A DNA stretch of 64,000 bases from Staphylococcus argenteus (GCF_000236925.1 NC_016941.1:2616566-2680565); one strand, 5' to 3'; positions 9,784 through 19,864 are shown, counted from the first letter of the stretch. Notes: a model not told the origin generated them from the letters alone. Numbers and translations: made by a program.

Positions 9784-11379
9784 TTATTTGCTATCTTTTT
9801 GTTGTTGCCATTTTTTTATTTCAGCATCTCGTAGCTCAACACGACGAATTTTACCTGAATTTGTTTTTGGTAAATCGTCAACGAATTCGATTTCTCTTGG
9901 ATATTTATATGGTGCTACTTCATTTTTTACGAATTGTTGTAACTCTTTAATGAGTGCATCATCACCTGTAACATGATTCTGTAAAATAACAAATGCTTTA
10001 ACGATATTACCACGAATATCATGTGGTTTAGCTACTACTGCGCATTCTTTTACAGCAGGATGGTTGGTTAAAGCATCTTCAACTTCAAAAGGCCCAATTG
10101 TATAGCCTGAACTGATGATAATGTCATCTCGACGACCTTCAAACCAGAAATAGCCATCATCATCTACATGAGCTAAATCACCTGTTATATAGTATTTCCC
10201 CGCTTGTGCTTTCGCTGTGCGCTCTGGCTCTTTGTAATAGCCTTTGAAAAGTGCAGGCAAATCAAGTGGGACTGCAATATTCCCCTTCGTATTAGCTGGA
10301 ACATCATTACCTTCATCGTCTACTACTGTTACAAAACTCCCTGGAATGCCTTTCCCCATCGATCCGCTTCTTTGTGGTGTATCTTTTAAAAAACCGATTA
10401 ACAATGTACTTTCTGTTTGACCATAACCATCCCTTACGGTTAAATCAAAATGTTTCTTAAATTGTTCTACTACTTCTCTATTTAGCGGTTCACCTGCAGA
10501 AACTGCACTATGTAAATGTGTTAAATCATAGTCATTTAAATTCTGTAGCTTTGCCATCATACGATACTCCGTCGGTGTGCAACATAATACGTTAATTTGA
10601 TATTTTTGAAGCAATTCTAAATATGTTTCAGGACTAAATCTTCCATTGAAAACAAAAGCTGTTGCCCCAGAACCTAACACAGATAAAAATGGACTCCAAA
10701 CCCATTTTTGCCATCCTGGTGCTGCTGTAGCCCATACTAAATCATCTTCATTAATACATAGCCAATGTTTGGGCGCCATTTGTAAGTGTGCAAATCCCCA
10801 TCCATGACAATGTGTCACTGCTTTAGGATTTCCAGTTGTGCCAGAGGTATAAGATAAAATTGCTGTATCGTCTCGCGTCGTATCAGCTATTTCTAATTGA
10901 TTACTTGCATTTTCCTTCTCAGATTCGAGTGAAATCCAGCCATCTTTTTGACCAGCGATAGCAAATTTAGTTAACGTCTCATATTCTTTAATTTTTTCAA
11001 ATTCAACCGTAAAAGGTTCTAATGCAATGACTGCATTAATTTCACCGTGTGTAATACGGTATTGTAAATCTTTGGTTCTTAACATTTCAGAACATGGAAT
11101 GATTGCAACGCCTAATTTTAAAGCAGCAATATATAATTCATACGTTGCTATAGAACGTGGCATCATGATTAATACTTTATCGCCTTTCGATAAACCATGA
11201 GATGCAAGTACATTTCCTACTTTATTGGCTTGTTCAATTAATTGCTGGTAAGTTACCGTTATATCTTCGCCTTCAGTATTATGATAAAGAATGGCTTTTT
11301 TATCAGGTATATGACTGTATTTTTCGATTTCTGAAATAATATTATATTTCTCCGGCGCAAATAAATCTGACTTTTGCAT
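9784..11379 (-). CDS. AMP-forming acyl-CoA synthetase (acetyl/medium-chain type)
   Basis: A 531-residue adenylate-forming enzyme that activates a carboxylic acid to acyl-CoA via acyl-AMP. Motifs are in order: P-loop-like SYTSGTTGNPKAV near residue 170, DGYGQTE near 315, GRRDDIIISSGYTIGP, and the catalytic Lys in LPKTNSGKIRR near the C-terminus. Length fits the ACSM/acetyl-CoA synthetase-like group rather than the longer Acs. The acid used is unknown. SD AAAGGAAG precedes the ATG at 11379. It is alone in its transcript as far as I can see. Confidence 0.88.
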   Translation of the reverse strand: MQKSDLFAPEKYNIISEIEKYSHIPDKKAILYHNTEGEDITVTYQQLIEQANKVGNVLASHGLSKGDKVLIMMPRSIATYELYIAALKLGVAIIPCSEMLRTKDLQYRITHGEINAVIALEPFTVEFEKIKEYETLTKFAIAGQKDGWISLESEKENASNQLEIADTTRDDTAILSYTSGTTGNPKAVTHCHGWGFAHLQMAPKHWLCINEDDLVWATAAPGWQKWVWSPFLSVLGSGATAFVFNGRFSPETYLELLQKYQINVLCCTPTEYRMMAKLQNLNDYDLTHLHSAVSAGEPLNREVVEQFKKHFDLTVRDGYGQTESTLLIGFLKDTPQRSGSMGKGIPGSFVTVVDDEGNDVPANTKGNIAVPLDLPALFKGYYKEPERTAKAQAGKYYITGDLAHVDDDGYFWFEGRRDDIIISSGYTIGPFEVEDALTNHPAVKECAVVAKPHDIRGNIVKAFVILQNHVTGDDALIKELQQFVKNEVAPYKYPREIEFVDDLPKTNSGKIRRVELRDAEIKKWQQQKDSK

Positions 11380-11503
11380 AACTAACTTCCTTTCATATCA
11401 TACATCCACTTTTCCTGTAATGAACGCTGTTATTTTATAAATGAATTATGTATATCATACGCCTATCTTTACAGAATTTTCAATTAAATAGAGTTAAATA
11501 TTT

Positions 11504-11549
11504 ATGTCCTTAAAAGTACTATATGACTTTCGGCAACTTTCAAGGACAT
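11504..11549 (-). terminator. Hairpin downstream of the ABM-domain gene
   Basis: ATGTCCTTAAAAGT at 11504-11517 pairs with ACTTTCAAGGACAT at 11536-11549, 14 bp with one mismatch. The U-tract on the minus strand is poor, so this may be a weak terminator or an mRNA-end stabiliser. Confidence 0.5.
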
Positions 11550-11577
11550 TTAAAATCTTTCTGATATGCGTTTTCTT

Positions 11578-12021
11578 TTAAATACTTTCAGCTAATTCAA
11601 TGCGAATATTGTAAGATAATTCACGATTAACTATCTTAACATCAGCACCTTTTGACGTTCCACGATGCTTGTGCGTCTGTTGATACTCGGTTGAATTTTG
11701 CCAATTATAAAATGATTGTCTATCTTTCCAAAGCGTAATAATAATATAATGTCGACCAGCCATTCTTGGCCTTAAAAACCGTAACGCTTTAAATCCATTA
11801 ACATGTTGCAAATGTTTAGTACGTTGTAAAAATTTTTGTTCAAATGCATCTTCTTGACCTTTGTTAATATATAGATGATTTAATACGCATAACGTATCAT
11901 TTGATAAATCATTGATTTCCTCCAAGACATCATAATAGGCTATGTCATTATTTTTTTGTATTGTAATACCGTCATCCAATTCTTCTATTAAATACGCTCT
12001 ATATGCGTCATATAATTTCAT
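11578..12021 (-). CDS. ABM-domain protein resembling staphylococcal TRAP
   Basis: A 147-residue soluble protein. The C-terminal two-thirds (from about residue 44) has the ferredoxin-like antibiotic-biosynthesis-monooxygenase pattern seen in IsdG/HmoA and TRAP. The segment NGFKALRFLRPRMAGRHYII and the following WKDRQSFYNWQ parallel TRAP's GGFKSYRLLRPAKG region, and both start MK(K)LY. This looks like a divergent TRAP relative (my comparison from memory). The ATG at 12021 has SD GAAGG 8 nt upstream; the GTG just before it does not fit. Ligand and reaction are unknown. Confidence 0.75.
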   Translation of the reverse strand: MKLYDAYRAYLIEELDDGITIQKNNDIAYYDVLEEINDLSNDTLCVLNHLYINKGQEDAFEQKFLQRTKHLQHVNGFKALRFLRPRMAGRHYIIITLWKDRQSFYNWQNSTEYQQTHKHRGTSKGADVKIVNRELSYNIRIELAESI

Positions 12022-12262
12022 CACTTACGCCTTCATTTCTTAATATTTTTATCTTCACTACTAGTCATTTATTCCCTTATTTTAAAAAAAGCAATCATAC
12101 TGCGCACTCACTTTAAGTGATAAATCTTTGTGTAAACAAGTGATGCTATATTAGAACGAACTGCAGTAATTTTAAATTTATTCACACTATTTCCAACAAT
12201 TTTCCTGTATCAATCGGTTAAATTTTCGACTTAATTCCATGAAAACAACTATTATTCTGCGT

Positions 12263-12301
12263 AAAAATAGCCGCTAACTCCTTTATTAAGAATTATCGGC
12301 T
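12263..12301 (-). terminator. Terminator of the YozE-like gene
   Basis: On the minus strand AGCCGATAA and TTAGCGGCT pair with one mismatch, followed by ATTTTT. The rest of 12022-12337 shows no gene or other recognisable signal. Confidence 0.75.
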
Positions 12302-12337
12302 TTCGTATTTATATATAGCTAACATCATATTATCGGT

Positions 12338-12550
12338 TTATGATTTTAATTGATCATACAGAGAAAGAGATCTTTTAACAATTTCTAAAAACTCATGATC
12401 TAAATTGGACGTTTGATGAAAATAAGACAAAATATTTTCTGTTAGCTTTTCTTGTTTTGGAAATGATTCATCTTCTTTTATCCAAATCGCTAATTCGCCT
12501 AATGGTGTTTTATCATCTTTAAAAGTTTGTATATATTCGTAAAAGCTCAT
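12338..12550 (-). CDS. YozE/UPF0346-type SAM-like small protein
   Basis: A 70-residue protein starting MSFYEYIQTF with WIKEDESFPKQ in the middle. The SFY.(F/Y) start, the FPK motif and the length match the YozE_SAM_like family (UPF0346), small helical proteins of unknown function. S. aureus has another family member elsewhere, so this is likely a paralogue. ATG at 12550 has SD AAGGA 6 nt away; the upstream in-frame ATG at 12568 overlaps the purine stretch and is unlikely. Confidence 0.75.
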   Translation of the reverse strand: MSFYEYIQTFKDDKTPLGELAIWIKEDESFPKQEKLTENILSYFHQTSNLDHEFLEIVKRSLSLYDQLKS

Positions 12551-12767
12551 AGTATTCCTTCTCTCCATTTACTTATATAAATCCTACCACGAAAGCTTCC
12601 AAGAAAACACATTTAAATGTCTATTTAGTGAACTTTTTATAGTTATTCATACTTTAAACACTTTGTAGTCTAGTCTAATTATGGTTATTATCACTTATTT
12701 CCCTATATTTCTGATTGCTGCATAATGTAATGCTTTAATTTTCAATACTCAATTTCTCTATTTAATA

Positions 12768-12798
12768 AGCCTGGCACTATTACAACATGTGCCAGGCT
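12768..12798 (-). terminator. Terminator of betA
   Basis: Perfect 10-bp stem AGCCTGGCAC / GTGCCAGGCT with an 11-nt loop; TATTAAA follows on the minus strand. Confidence 0.85.
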
Positions 12799-12821
12799 AT
12801 AGATATTACACAAATATTTGA

Positions 12822-14531
12822 TTATTTAGCATACGGTTTTACTTCGATTGCCCCTTCATTTTCATCATGAACACCATGTTTATAATAATCCACATATTGA
12901 GGTTCTAAAGGTTTTCTTCCACGTATAATGTCCGCAGCTTTTTCAGCTAACATCAACACTGGTGCATGGATGTTACCGTTAGTTGTGCGCGGCATAGCTG
13001 ATGCATCTACTACACGTAAATTTTCCATACCGTGAACTTTCATTGTTAATGGGTCCACAACTGCCATTGGATCTGAAGCAGGTCCCATTTTAGCACTACA
13101 AGATGGGTGTAATGCTGTTTCTCCATCTCGACGGACCCAATCAAGAATTTCTTCATCTGTTTGAACTTCTGGTCCTGGTGAAATTTCTCCCCCATTAAAT
13201 GGATCCATAGCTTTTTGAGATAGAATGTTTCTTGCTACACGAATAGCTTCTACCCATTCTTTTTTATCTTCTTCCGTTGATAAATAATTAAAACGGATAC
13301 TCGGCTTTTCAAAAGGATCTTTAGATTTAATTTTTAAGCTACCACGAGAATTTGAATACATCGGACCTACGTGGACTTGATAACCATGTGCAACTGCTGC
13401 CTTTTGACCATCATATCTTACTGCTATAGGTAAGAAATGGAACATTAAGTTAGGATAGTCAACTTCGTTATTTGAACGAACGAATCCGCCACCTTCAAAA
13501 TGATTAGATGCTGCTGCACCTGTACGTGTAAAAATCCATTGCAAACCAATAAATGGCATACGTTTAATATCTAAGCTTGGTTGTAACGATACAGGTTCCT
13601 TACATTTATGTTGAATATATACTTCTAAGTGATCTTCAAAGTTTTCACCTACACCTGGTAAATGAACACGTGGTTCAATACCTTTTGACTTCAAGAATTC
13701 TGAATCCCCGATACCTGATAATTGTAGTAATTGTGGCGTATTGAATGCTCCACCAGACAAGATGACTTCATTAGCATCAATAGTATGCAATTTTCCATTT
13801 TTCTTATATGTCACACCTGTTGCTCTTCTACCTTCGTAATGAATCTCCGTGACAAAAGCACGTGTTTCAACTGTTAAGTTTTTACGTTTCATTGCTGGAT
13901 GCAAATATGCTCTTGAAGCCGACATACGACGACCACGGTGAACTTGACTATCAAAAGGTCCGAATCCTTCTTGTCTAAATCCATTCACATCAGGCGTCTT
14001 ATGATAACCCGCTTCTACACCTGCATCAAAGAACGATTGGAATAATGGATTTGTTGCTGGTCCTCGTTTTAACTTGATTGGACCATCATGGCCTCTAAAT
14101 TTATCATAAGGTGCTGCGCCGTATGTTTTTTCTAATTTTTTAAAATAAGGCAAACAGTGTGCAAAGTCCCAAGTTTCCATACCTTCTGGCTCAGCCCAAC
14201 CTTCATAGTCCATTGGATTACCACGTTGGTAAATCATGCCATTAATTGAACTTGATCCGCCTAAAACTTTACCTCGAGCATGTGCCACCTTACGACCACC
14301 CATATGTGGTTCTTCGTCTGTTGAATAAATCCAATCGTAAAATTTATTTCCTGAAGGGAACATTAACGCAGCTGGCATTTGAATAAATAAATCCCAAAAA
14401 TAATCACTGCGACCCGCTTCTAATACTAAGACTTCTTTATCTTTATCTTCACTTAGACGGTTACCAAGTACAGAACCTGCACTACCGCCTCCAATGATGA
14501 CATAATCATATGATTTGTTTTTATTGCTCAT
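12822..14531 (-). CDS. betA: Choline dehydrogenase
   Basis: A 569-residue FAD-dependent GMC oxidoreductase oxidising choline to betaine aldehyde. The N-terminal [20 protein letters not shown] is the dinucleotide-binding fold. [15 protein letters not shown] and [16 protein letters not shown] are the two GMC signatures, and the HPSCSAKMG / GNIHAPVLM regions hold the catalytic His/Asn area. Start ATG 14531 has SD GGAGG; the in-frame extension to 14609 has no SD. It follows betB on the same strand after 260 bp that contain a hairpin. Together they produce the osmoprotectant glycine betaine. Confidence 0.95.
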   Translation of the reverse strand: MSNKNKSYDYVIIGGGSAGSVLGNRLSEDKDKEVLVLEAGRSDYFWDLFIQMPAALMFPSGNKFYDWIYSTDEEPHMGGRKVAHARGKVLGGSSSINGMIYQRGNPMDYEGWAEPEGMETWDFAHCLPYFKKLEKTYGAAPYDKFRGHDGPIKLKRGPATNPLFQSFFDAGVEAGYHKTPDVNGFRQEGFGPFDSQVHRGRRMSASRAYLHPAMKRKNLTVETRAFVTEIHYEGRRATGVTYKKNGKLHTIDANEVILSGGAFNTPQLLQLSGIGDSEFLKSKGIEPRVHLPGVGENFEDHLEVYIQHKCKEPVSLQPSLDIKRMPFIGLQWIFTRTGAAASNHFEGGGFVRSNNEVDYPNLMFHFLPIAVRYDGQKAAVAHGYQVHVGPMYSNSRGSLKIKSKDPFEKPSIRFNYLSTEEDKKEWVEAIRVARNILSQKAMDPFNGGEISPGPEVQTDEEILDWVRRDGETALHPSCSAKMGPASDPMAVVDPLTMKVHGMENLRVVDASAMPRTTNGNIHAPVLMLAEKAADIIRGRKPLEPQYVDYYKHGVHDENEGAIEVKPYAK

Positions 14532-14744
14532 CGTTATGACCTCCAAAGTTTGTTGTATTTCAAAGTGAGTATTGCATGAACTATTTGTTAGTGGCTGATT
14601 AGTTATCATTGAATCTCTATTTTTACTTAACTGACAATATTAGTTTTTATATGACTACTGTCATTTGAATTTTTGAAATAATCTATTGTTCACTTTCAGT
14701 CTGAGTCCAAATTACCAATCAATATCTCGCCACTTATACATAAT

Positions 14745-14783
14745 AAAGTGAGTGTCTTGTGTTCTTACAATGGCACTCACCTT
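14745..14783 (-). terminator. Hairpin between betB and betA
   Basis: GTGAGTG and CACTCAC arms, extended by AAA.../...CTT pairing, lie just after the betB stop. On the minus strand a TTTATTATG stretch follows. It could partly uncouple betA from betB. Confidence 0.6.
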
Positions 14784-14791
14784 ATCTAGTT

Positions 14792-16282
14792 TTATTTACT
14801 AAACCAATTTATTAATTGCGGATTTGTATTTGTTAAAATGTGCTTTGAAACTAAGTACTCTTCTAAGCCTTCTTTACCTAATTCTCTACCGATACCTGAT
14901 TGTTTATATCCGCCCCATGGCGCTTGTGCAAAGTATGGATGGAAATCATTAATCCAAACTGTTCCAAGTTTTAATCTATTTGCAACACGTTGTGCCTTTC
15001 CAATATCTTTAGAAAATACAGCACCTGCTAATCCGTATATAGAATCATTTGCTAATCGAATTGCTTCTTCTTCAGTGTCAAACCCTTCTACAGTTACTAC
15101 TGGACCAAAAACTTCTTCTTGTACTATGCGCATTGATGTATCACAGTTTGTAATGACAGTAGGTTCAAAGAATAAACCAGCTTTCAAATCATCTCTATTT
15201 GGACGCTTGCCACCGACTGCAATTGTCGCACCCTCTGATTTAGCTACTTCCATATAAGATTCAATCTTATTACGATGTTCTGTTGAAATGACTGGTCCCA
15301 TTTCAGTATCAGCATCAAAACCATTGCCTAATTTGATTTTCTTCACTCGATCAATAAGCGCTTCTTCAAATTTATCTTTAATGTTGTTCTGTACTAATAT
15401 TCTTGATCCTGCTGAACAAACTTGTCCGGCATGGAAATATCCACCATTTAATGCTTGGTCTACCGCCAAGTCAAAGTCAGCATCATCAAAGATTATGTTT
15501 GGATTTTTACCGCCAAGCTCCAAGGCAATATTCGTAACATTGTTAGCAGCATTTTTCATAATATGCTTACCAGTTTCAATGCCACCTGTAAATGATACAA
15601 GATCAACTTCTTTATGACCTGACATCACATCACCGACTTCAGAACCAGCACCTAAAATAAGATTAATTGTACCTTTAGGGAATCCAACTTCTTCCATTAA
15701 TTCAAAAACACGTATCGTTGTTAAAGGTGTAATTTCACTTGGCTTCATAACTAGTGAACAACCCGTAGCAAGTGCTGGCGCAATTTTCCATGACGCTTGT
15801 AATAATGGATAGTTCCATGGTGTGATTTGTGTTACCACACCAACTGGTTCCTTAACAATTTTACTTTCTGTATCTGGAATTGGTGAATCTATGATTTCGC
15901 CGCCGTCTTTATCTGCTAAGCCAGCAAAATACATGAATACATTATGAATATCATCCATATCTGCATATGATTCCTCTAACGTCTTTCCAGTATCTAATGT
16001 TTCTAAGCGTGCTAATTCTTCGCGATGTTCTTTAATTTTATCTGCGATAGCACGTACTTTCTTACCTCTCGTTTCAGCAGTTTCTTGTGACCATTCTCCA
16101 GACTCAAATGCACGTCTCGCTGCTAAAATAGCACGTTCAGCATCGTCTTTAGTCCCTTCAGAAACTGTAAATATCACTTCTTGATTATAAGGATTGATAA
16201 TATCTCTTGTATTATTATTCGCGCTTTCAACCCACTCACCATCAATGTATTGACGCTGAGATAAATGTTTTAAAAGTTCCAT
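14792..16282 (-). CDS. betB: Betaine aldehyde dehydrogenase
   Basis: A 496-residue NAD(P)-dependent aldehyde dehydrogenase converting betaine aldehyde to glycine betaine. The catalytic Glu motif ALELGGKNP, the nucleophile Cys in GQVCSAGSR near residue 289, and TPWNYPLLQ are present, and length is standard. SD GGAGG is 8 nt before the ATG. Its upstream region carries two operator-like elements exactly 100 bp apart, shared with divergent cudC, so repression by CudC relieved by choline is likely (by analogy with GbsR/CudC). Confidence 0.95.
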   Translation of the reverse strand: MELLKHLSQRQYIDGEWVESANNNTRDIINPYNQEVIFTVSEGTKDDAERAILAARRAFESGEWSQETAETRGKKVRAIADKIKEHREELARLETLDTGKTLEESYADMDDIHNVFMYFAGLADKDGGEIIDSPIPDTESKIVKEPVGVVTQITPWNYPLLQASWKIAPALATGCSLVMKPSEITPLTTIRVFELMEEVGFPKGTINLILGAGSEVGDVMSGHKEVDLVSFTGGIETGKHIMKNAANNVTNIALELGGKNPNIIFDDADFDLAVDQALNGGYFHAGQVCSAGSRILVQNNIKDKFEEALIDRVKKIKLGNGFDADTEMGPVISTEHRNKIESYMEVAKSEGATIAVGGKRPNRDDLKAGLFFEPTVITNCDTSMRIVQEEVFGPVVTVEGFDTEEEAIRLANDSIYGLAGAVFSKDIGKAQRVANRLKLGTVWINDFHPYFAQAPWGGYKQSGIGRELGKEGLEEYLVSKHILTNTNPQLINWFSK

Positions 16283-16299
16283 TCAACAACCTCCGTTAA

Positions 16300-16333
16300 G
16301 TTTGTTAAATTTTTATTTAACGAATTTTACAAA
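16300..16333. promoter_or_regulatory. CudC operator-like element, betB-proximal
   Basis: The element contains the perfect dyad GTTAAAT-TTTT-ATTTAAC (16304-16321) followed by ATTTAACGAATTTTACAAA (16315-16333). The same 19-nt pattern recurs before cudT at 20078-20096 with one difference. It lies just before betB, where a repressor would block transcription. Assignment to CudC is inference from gene context. Confidence 0.6.
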
Positions 16334-16399
16334 CTTATGTTAGCATAGAAATGAAAATTGTGTCAATTTGCAAAACAATTAATGAATTTAGTTTTGTAA

Positions 16400-16433
16400 G
16401 TTTGTTAGATTTTTAATTAACGAAACGTTTAAC
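16400..16433. promoter_or_regulatory. CudC operator-like element, cudC-proximal
   Basis: A 25-nt sequence beginning GTTTGTTAGATTTTTAATTA repeats the one at 16300 with three differences, in direct orientation and offset by exactly 100 bp. AACGAAACGTTTAAC follows. The spacing could allow looping or cooperative binding. Confidence 0.55.
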
Positions 16434-16541
16434 TTTAACACTTTAAATATTTTTAATGTCTTTTTTTATAAAAGGTCTTATAATGTATTAGTATTTATTT
16501 TAGAGTGACAAATGACCAAAACGATGCATGGAGGTGCAATG

Positions 16542-17105
16542 ATGACTCGTTCTCAGAACAATCAGCAACAATTAGAACAAGCAAAAGATATTGTAATTAA
16601 TTCAATTGGACAGACAATGGATTTGTATGGCACGAATCGAAGTGTAGGTAACTTGTATGGCACTATGGTGTTTGAAGGCAGTATGACGCTTGATGAAATG
16701 CGTCATCAATTGCAAATGAGTAAACCGAGCATGAGTGCTGGCGTTAAAAAACTACAAGAATTTGATATTGTTAAACAACAATTCACAAGAGGTAGTCGAA
16801 AACAACATTTTATTGCAGAAAAAGACTTTTTTATCTTCTTCAGAAATTTTTTCACTAAAAAATTCCAACGTGAAATAGATATCAACGTTGAAGCAGTAAA
16901 AGATGCACAGGCAATTATAAATCCGCTACTTGAAAGTAGTGATTTGACGGAATCTGAAGCACAAGAAGTTCAAAAAATTAAAGCTCAACTTGATCATACA
17001 CATGTGTACTATGAATGGTTAGATCAATTGACTGAAGCAATTGAAAGTGGTGAAATTTTTAAATATTTCCCAATTCCAGAACAACCTTCTAGTTCTGAAG
17101 ATTAA
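16542..17105 (+). CDS. cudC: GbsR/MarR-type repressor of choline uptake and oxidation
   Basis: A 187-residue winged-helix regulator of the GbsR family. LDEMRHQLQMSKPSMSAGVK near residues 51-70 is the helix-turn-helix, followed by the wing, and the helical C-terminal half ends in an acidic tail (QPSSSED). It is divergent from betBA. SD GGAGG lies 7 nt before the ATG at 16542; the preceding ATG at 16539 is only 4 nt away and less likely. In staphylococci CudC/GbsR senses choline and represses choline import and oxidation genes (family knowledge). Confidence 0.88.
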   Translation: MTRSQNNQQQLEQAKDIVINSIGQTMDLYGTNRSVGNLYGTMVFEGSMTLDEMRHQLQMSKPSMSAGVKKLQEFDIVKQQFTRGSRKQHFIAEKDFFIFFRNFFTKKFQREIDINVEAVKDAQAIINPLLESSDLTESEAQEVQKIKAQLDHTHVYYEWLDQLTEAIESGEIFKYFPIPEQPSSSED

Positions 17106-17167
17106 AATCAAACTCGAACAGCGACAATAACAACAATAGATATTTAAAACAATGCTATAGGTGCACG

Positions 17168-17212
17168 AAAAAACGGTAATTTCTAATGTTGAGATAGAAA
17201 TTACCGTTTTTA
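17168..17212. terminator. Bidirectional terminator between cudC and MBL gene
   Basis: Perfect 17-bp stem: AAAAACGGTAATTTCTA and its complement TAGAAATTACCGTTTTT around a 9-nt loop. Confidence 0.92.
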
Positions 17213-17292
17213 TTTTTATATGACAATCAATTATGAAGTTATTTTCTAGTGCTTTCATAGACTCATTACATTACTTCGCTAATATATTTCAA

Positions 17293-17979
17293 TTAGCTAT
17301 TCTCGCCCTCACGTACTCTGTCAATAATATTTTGTATTTGCTCACATTTTTCATATTCATCTTCTACAAAATAAACTAGAGGTTCATCTTTGATAGTAAC
17401 CCAAGGTACAAGTACATCAAAATCTAATTCTTTAACCATCTCTAAACTTTGAATAGACTTTTCTCTATCACTTGAACCTAATATAACTGTACGCCATCTA
17501 TTACCTTCAAAACATATAAAATCCCCAGTAAATAAGTACCGATGATGACCATCATCCCATAAAAACAGTGTCGTTCCTGGTGTATGTCCAGGCGCAGGAA
17601 TAACTTCTAAATCCGCATCCAACATTTCACGATTACTAAATTGTTTTTGAACAGAAATCTTATGTTTCAATGCATCCACATCGTTTTCATGTATAAAGTA
17701 AGGCGCCTCAACTTGATTAGAACCTCCTATAGACTCATGATCATGATTCATCAATACTTTTGAAACACCACCTAATGATGCAATATCTTGTTTGGACTCA
17801 TCTAATTGTCCGGAATGATAGATAACAATATTACCTGTTTCACGTTTTAAAATAAAAGATTTAAATAGAAATCGTTTATCAAATGGTAGTTCCGAAGTAG
17901 GTGTCGCAAATAAATTTTTTGTGATGGATTCTAAACTGTCATGTAATTGGGACTGTTTATTTTTAAATTGATTAGTCAT
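17293..17979 (-). CDS. Metallo-beta-lactamase-fold hydrolase, atypical metal motif
   Basis: A 228-residue MBL-fold protein. The first metal motif reads NHDHESIGG, so the HxH pair is kept but the usual following Asp-His is Ser-Ile. The later PAPGHTPGTT His and FTGD Asp are present. This suggests one metal site is altered, though activity may persist. SD AAGGAT lies 8 nt before the ATG. It sits between cudC and cudT in the choline region, but its terminator-bounded placement gives no firm functional link. Substrate unknown. Confidence 0.8.
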   Translation of the reverse strand: MTNQFKNKQSQLHDSLESITKNLFATPTSELPFDKRFLFKSFILKRETGNIVIYHSGQLDESKQDIASLGGVSKVLMNHDHESIGGSNQVEAPYFIHENDVDALKHKISVQKQFSNREMLDADLEVIPAPGHTPGTTLFLWDDGHHRYLFTGDFICFEGNRWRTVILGSSDREKSIQSLEMVKELDFDVLVPWVTIKDEPLVYFVEDEYEKCEQIQNIIDRVREGENS

Positions 17980-18099
17980 TTTATTTCATCCTTCGATTAA
18001 TTTGAGTTGTACATACGCAATACCCATTATTAAATTTTATAATCAATGCGAGTCTTTCAAACTTCGATTTAGATATGCTTCATATAGTAAATGGGCGCT

Positions 18100-18236
18100 T
18101 TGGACACTAAAAAACTCAAAGCTTTTAGCACGTCATTATTGAAAAATTGAGAGTTCATCTCACGATGCTACTAAAAAAACGGGAGTAGGATAGAAATGAT
18201 ATTTTCCAAAATTCATTTCGTCATCCCAGACCCGCT
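18100..18236 (-). terminator. Two hairpins downstream of cudT, including a dispersed staphylococcal repeat
   Basis: The nearer one (about 18178-18236) reads on the plus strand GGGAGTAGGATAGAAATGA ... TCATTTCGTCATCCCAGACCC, an imperfect dyad followed on the minus strand by a run of T. This GGGA...GAAATGA sequence is a common intergenic repeat in S. aureus, and a related copy begins near 56615. A second hairpin (AACTC...GAGTT, then TTTT on the minus strand) lies at about 18100-18152. Together they should end cudT. Confidence 0.65.
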
Positions 18237-18241
18237 TTTAA

Positions 18242-19864
18242 TTATAAATTATCGTCTTGTTCTTCTTCTGATACTTGAACGATTCTCAATGAACGTCGCT
18301 CTACTTCTTTTAATTTTTCAGCTCGCGTTTCAAGTTTAATTCTATCGCGTCCTAAAATAATCAAGAATGATATCATCATAAAAATGAAGATAACAATTAA
18401 TGGGACACTTGCTAATATTGACGCTGTTTTCAATACTTCTAATGCACGTTCACCACCAACTAACATTAATGAAAATGGTAATAAACATAGTGCAAATGCC
18501 CAGAATAATCTGTTGGCACGTAGCGGTTCTCCAATTACTTTTTTCTGAGAAGCAGCCGCTAAAATATATGATCCTGAATCGAATGTTGTCGCCAAGAATA
18601 AAAAGGCTGATATTAAGAACAGCACAATCATCAATGACGGGAATGGTAAATGATGCACTACTTCAATAATAGTTGCTTCAGTACCGTGTGTATTTAAATA
18701 CTGCGTCACATTAAACTGACCAGAAATTTGTAAATACACAGCATAATTACCGAAAATACCAAAGAATAATACACATCCGAGTGTCCCATAAATAATAGTC
18801 CCTAACACGACTTCCTTAAGACGTCTGCCTTTAGAAATTCTAGCGATGAATAAGCCAATAAACGGTGCATATACTAACCACCATGACCAGTAAAATATTG
18901 TCCAGTCTTGTGGGAAATTCGTTTCTTTTCGTCCTTTAATACCACCGAATGGTTCTAGCCAAGTCGCCATATGAAAGAAATCTCTTAACATATTACCGAA
19001 ACCTGTAACCGTTGTTTCCATTATGAAGACGGTTGGACCAACGATAAATATAAATGCTAATAAAACAAAGGATAACCAGACGTTTACATCACTTAGTTTT
19101 TGAATACCTTTTTTCAAACCTGTATATGAACTAATTGCAAATATTACCGTAATTGTCAGTAAAATTGCCGAACGTAATACCATATTTCTACCATCTAGAC
19201 CTGTTAGTCTTTCAATACCTGCTGAAATTAACGGTACACCTAGTGCTAGGGATGTTGCCGCACCACCTAGTAATCCAAAGATAAATAAGATATCTACAAC
19301 TTTACCAACAAATTTATCTGTTTGCCCTTTTAAAATCGGGCGACAAGCTTGACTAATTTTATAAACAGGTTGTTTTTTAACAAACACTAAATAGCCAATT
19401 GGTAATGCTGGTAAGACATAAATTGCCCATGCAATTGGTCCCCAGTGAAACATTCCATATTGTGTCGCATATTGAAGTGCTTCATCACTCATACTTTTTG
19501 CACCATTTGGCGGAACTTGATAATAAAAAGCCCATTCAATGACACCCCAGTATAAAATATCAGAGCCGATGCCTGCACAAAACAGCATAGCTGCCCATGT
19601 AAATGTATTGAATTCTGGTTTATCACTCGCTTTACCTAGTGTGACATTACCATACTTGCCAAATGCGATATACATTACAAAGCAAAAAATCGCCAGCCCC
19701 ATAAATAAATATATCGAACCAATTGAATCAGAAATGGCACTATTAATACCAGTGATGATATCTTCACTTGCTTTTGGAAAAGCCATCATAGGTATAACTG
19801 CAAAAAGAAGTACAGCTACCGTACCTATAAAGGTCGTCCAGTCCATAACTTTCTCTTTTTTCAA
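18242..19864 (-). CDS. cudT: BCCT-family choline transporter
   Basis: A 540-residue sodium-coupled transporter of the betaine/choline/carnitine family with 12 membrane segments. The family core around helices 4 and 8 is visible as ILYWGVIEWAFYY and FYWSWWLVYAPFIGLFIARI. The tail is charged (EEEQDDNL). The start is TTG at 19864 with SD GGGGGAG 6 nt upstream; the internal ATG at 19846 lacks spacing. It supplies choline to BetA/BetB. A CudC-type element lies about 215 bp upstream, consistent with co-regulation with betBA. Confidence 0.92.
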   Translation of the reverse strand: MKKEKVMDWTTFIGTVAVLLFAVIPMMAFPKASEDIITGINSAISDSIGSIYLFMGLAIFCFVMYIAFGKYGNVTLGKASDKPEFNTFTWAAMLFCAGIGSDILYWGVIEWAFYYQVPPNGAKSMSDEALQYATQYGMFHWGPIAWAIYVLPALPIGYLVFVKKQPVYKISQACRPILKGQTDKFVGKVVDILFIFGLLGGAATSLALGVPLISAGIERLTGLDGRNMVLRSAILLTITVIFAISSYTGLKKGIQKLSDVNVWLSFVLLAFIFIVGPTVFIMETTVTGFGNMLRDFFHMATWLEPFGGIKGRKETNFPQDWTIFYWSWWLVYAPFIGLFIARISKGRRLKEVVLGTIIYGTLGCVLFFGIFGNYAVYLQISGQFNVTQYLNTHGTEATIIEVVHHLPFPSLMIVLFLISAFLFLATTFDSGSYILAAASQKKVIGEPLRANRLFWAFALCLLPFSLMLVGGERALEVLKTASILASVPLIVIFIFMMISFLIILGRDRIKLETRAEKLKEVERRSLRIVQVSEEEQDDNL

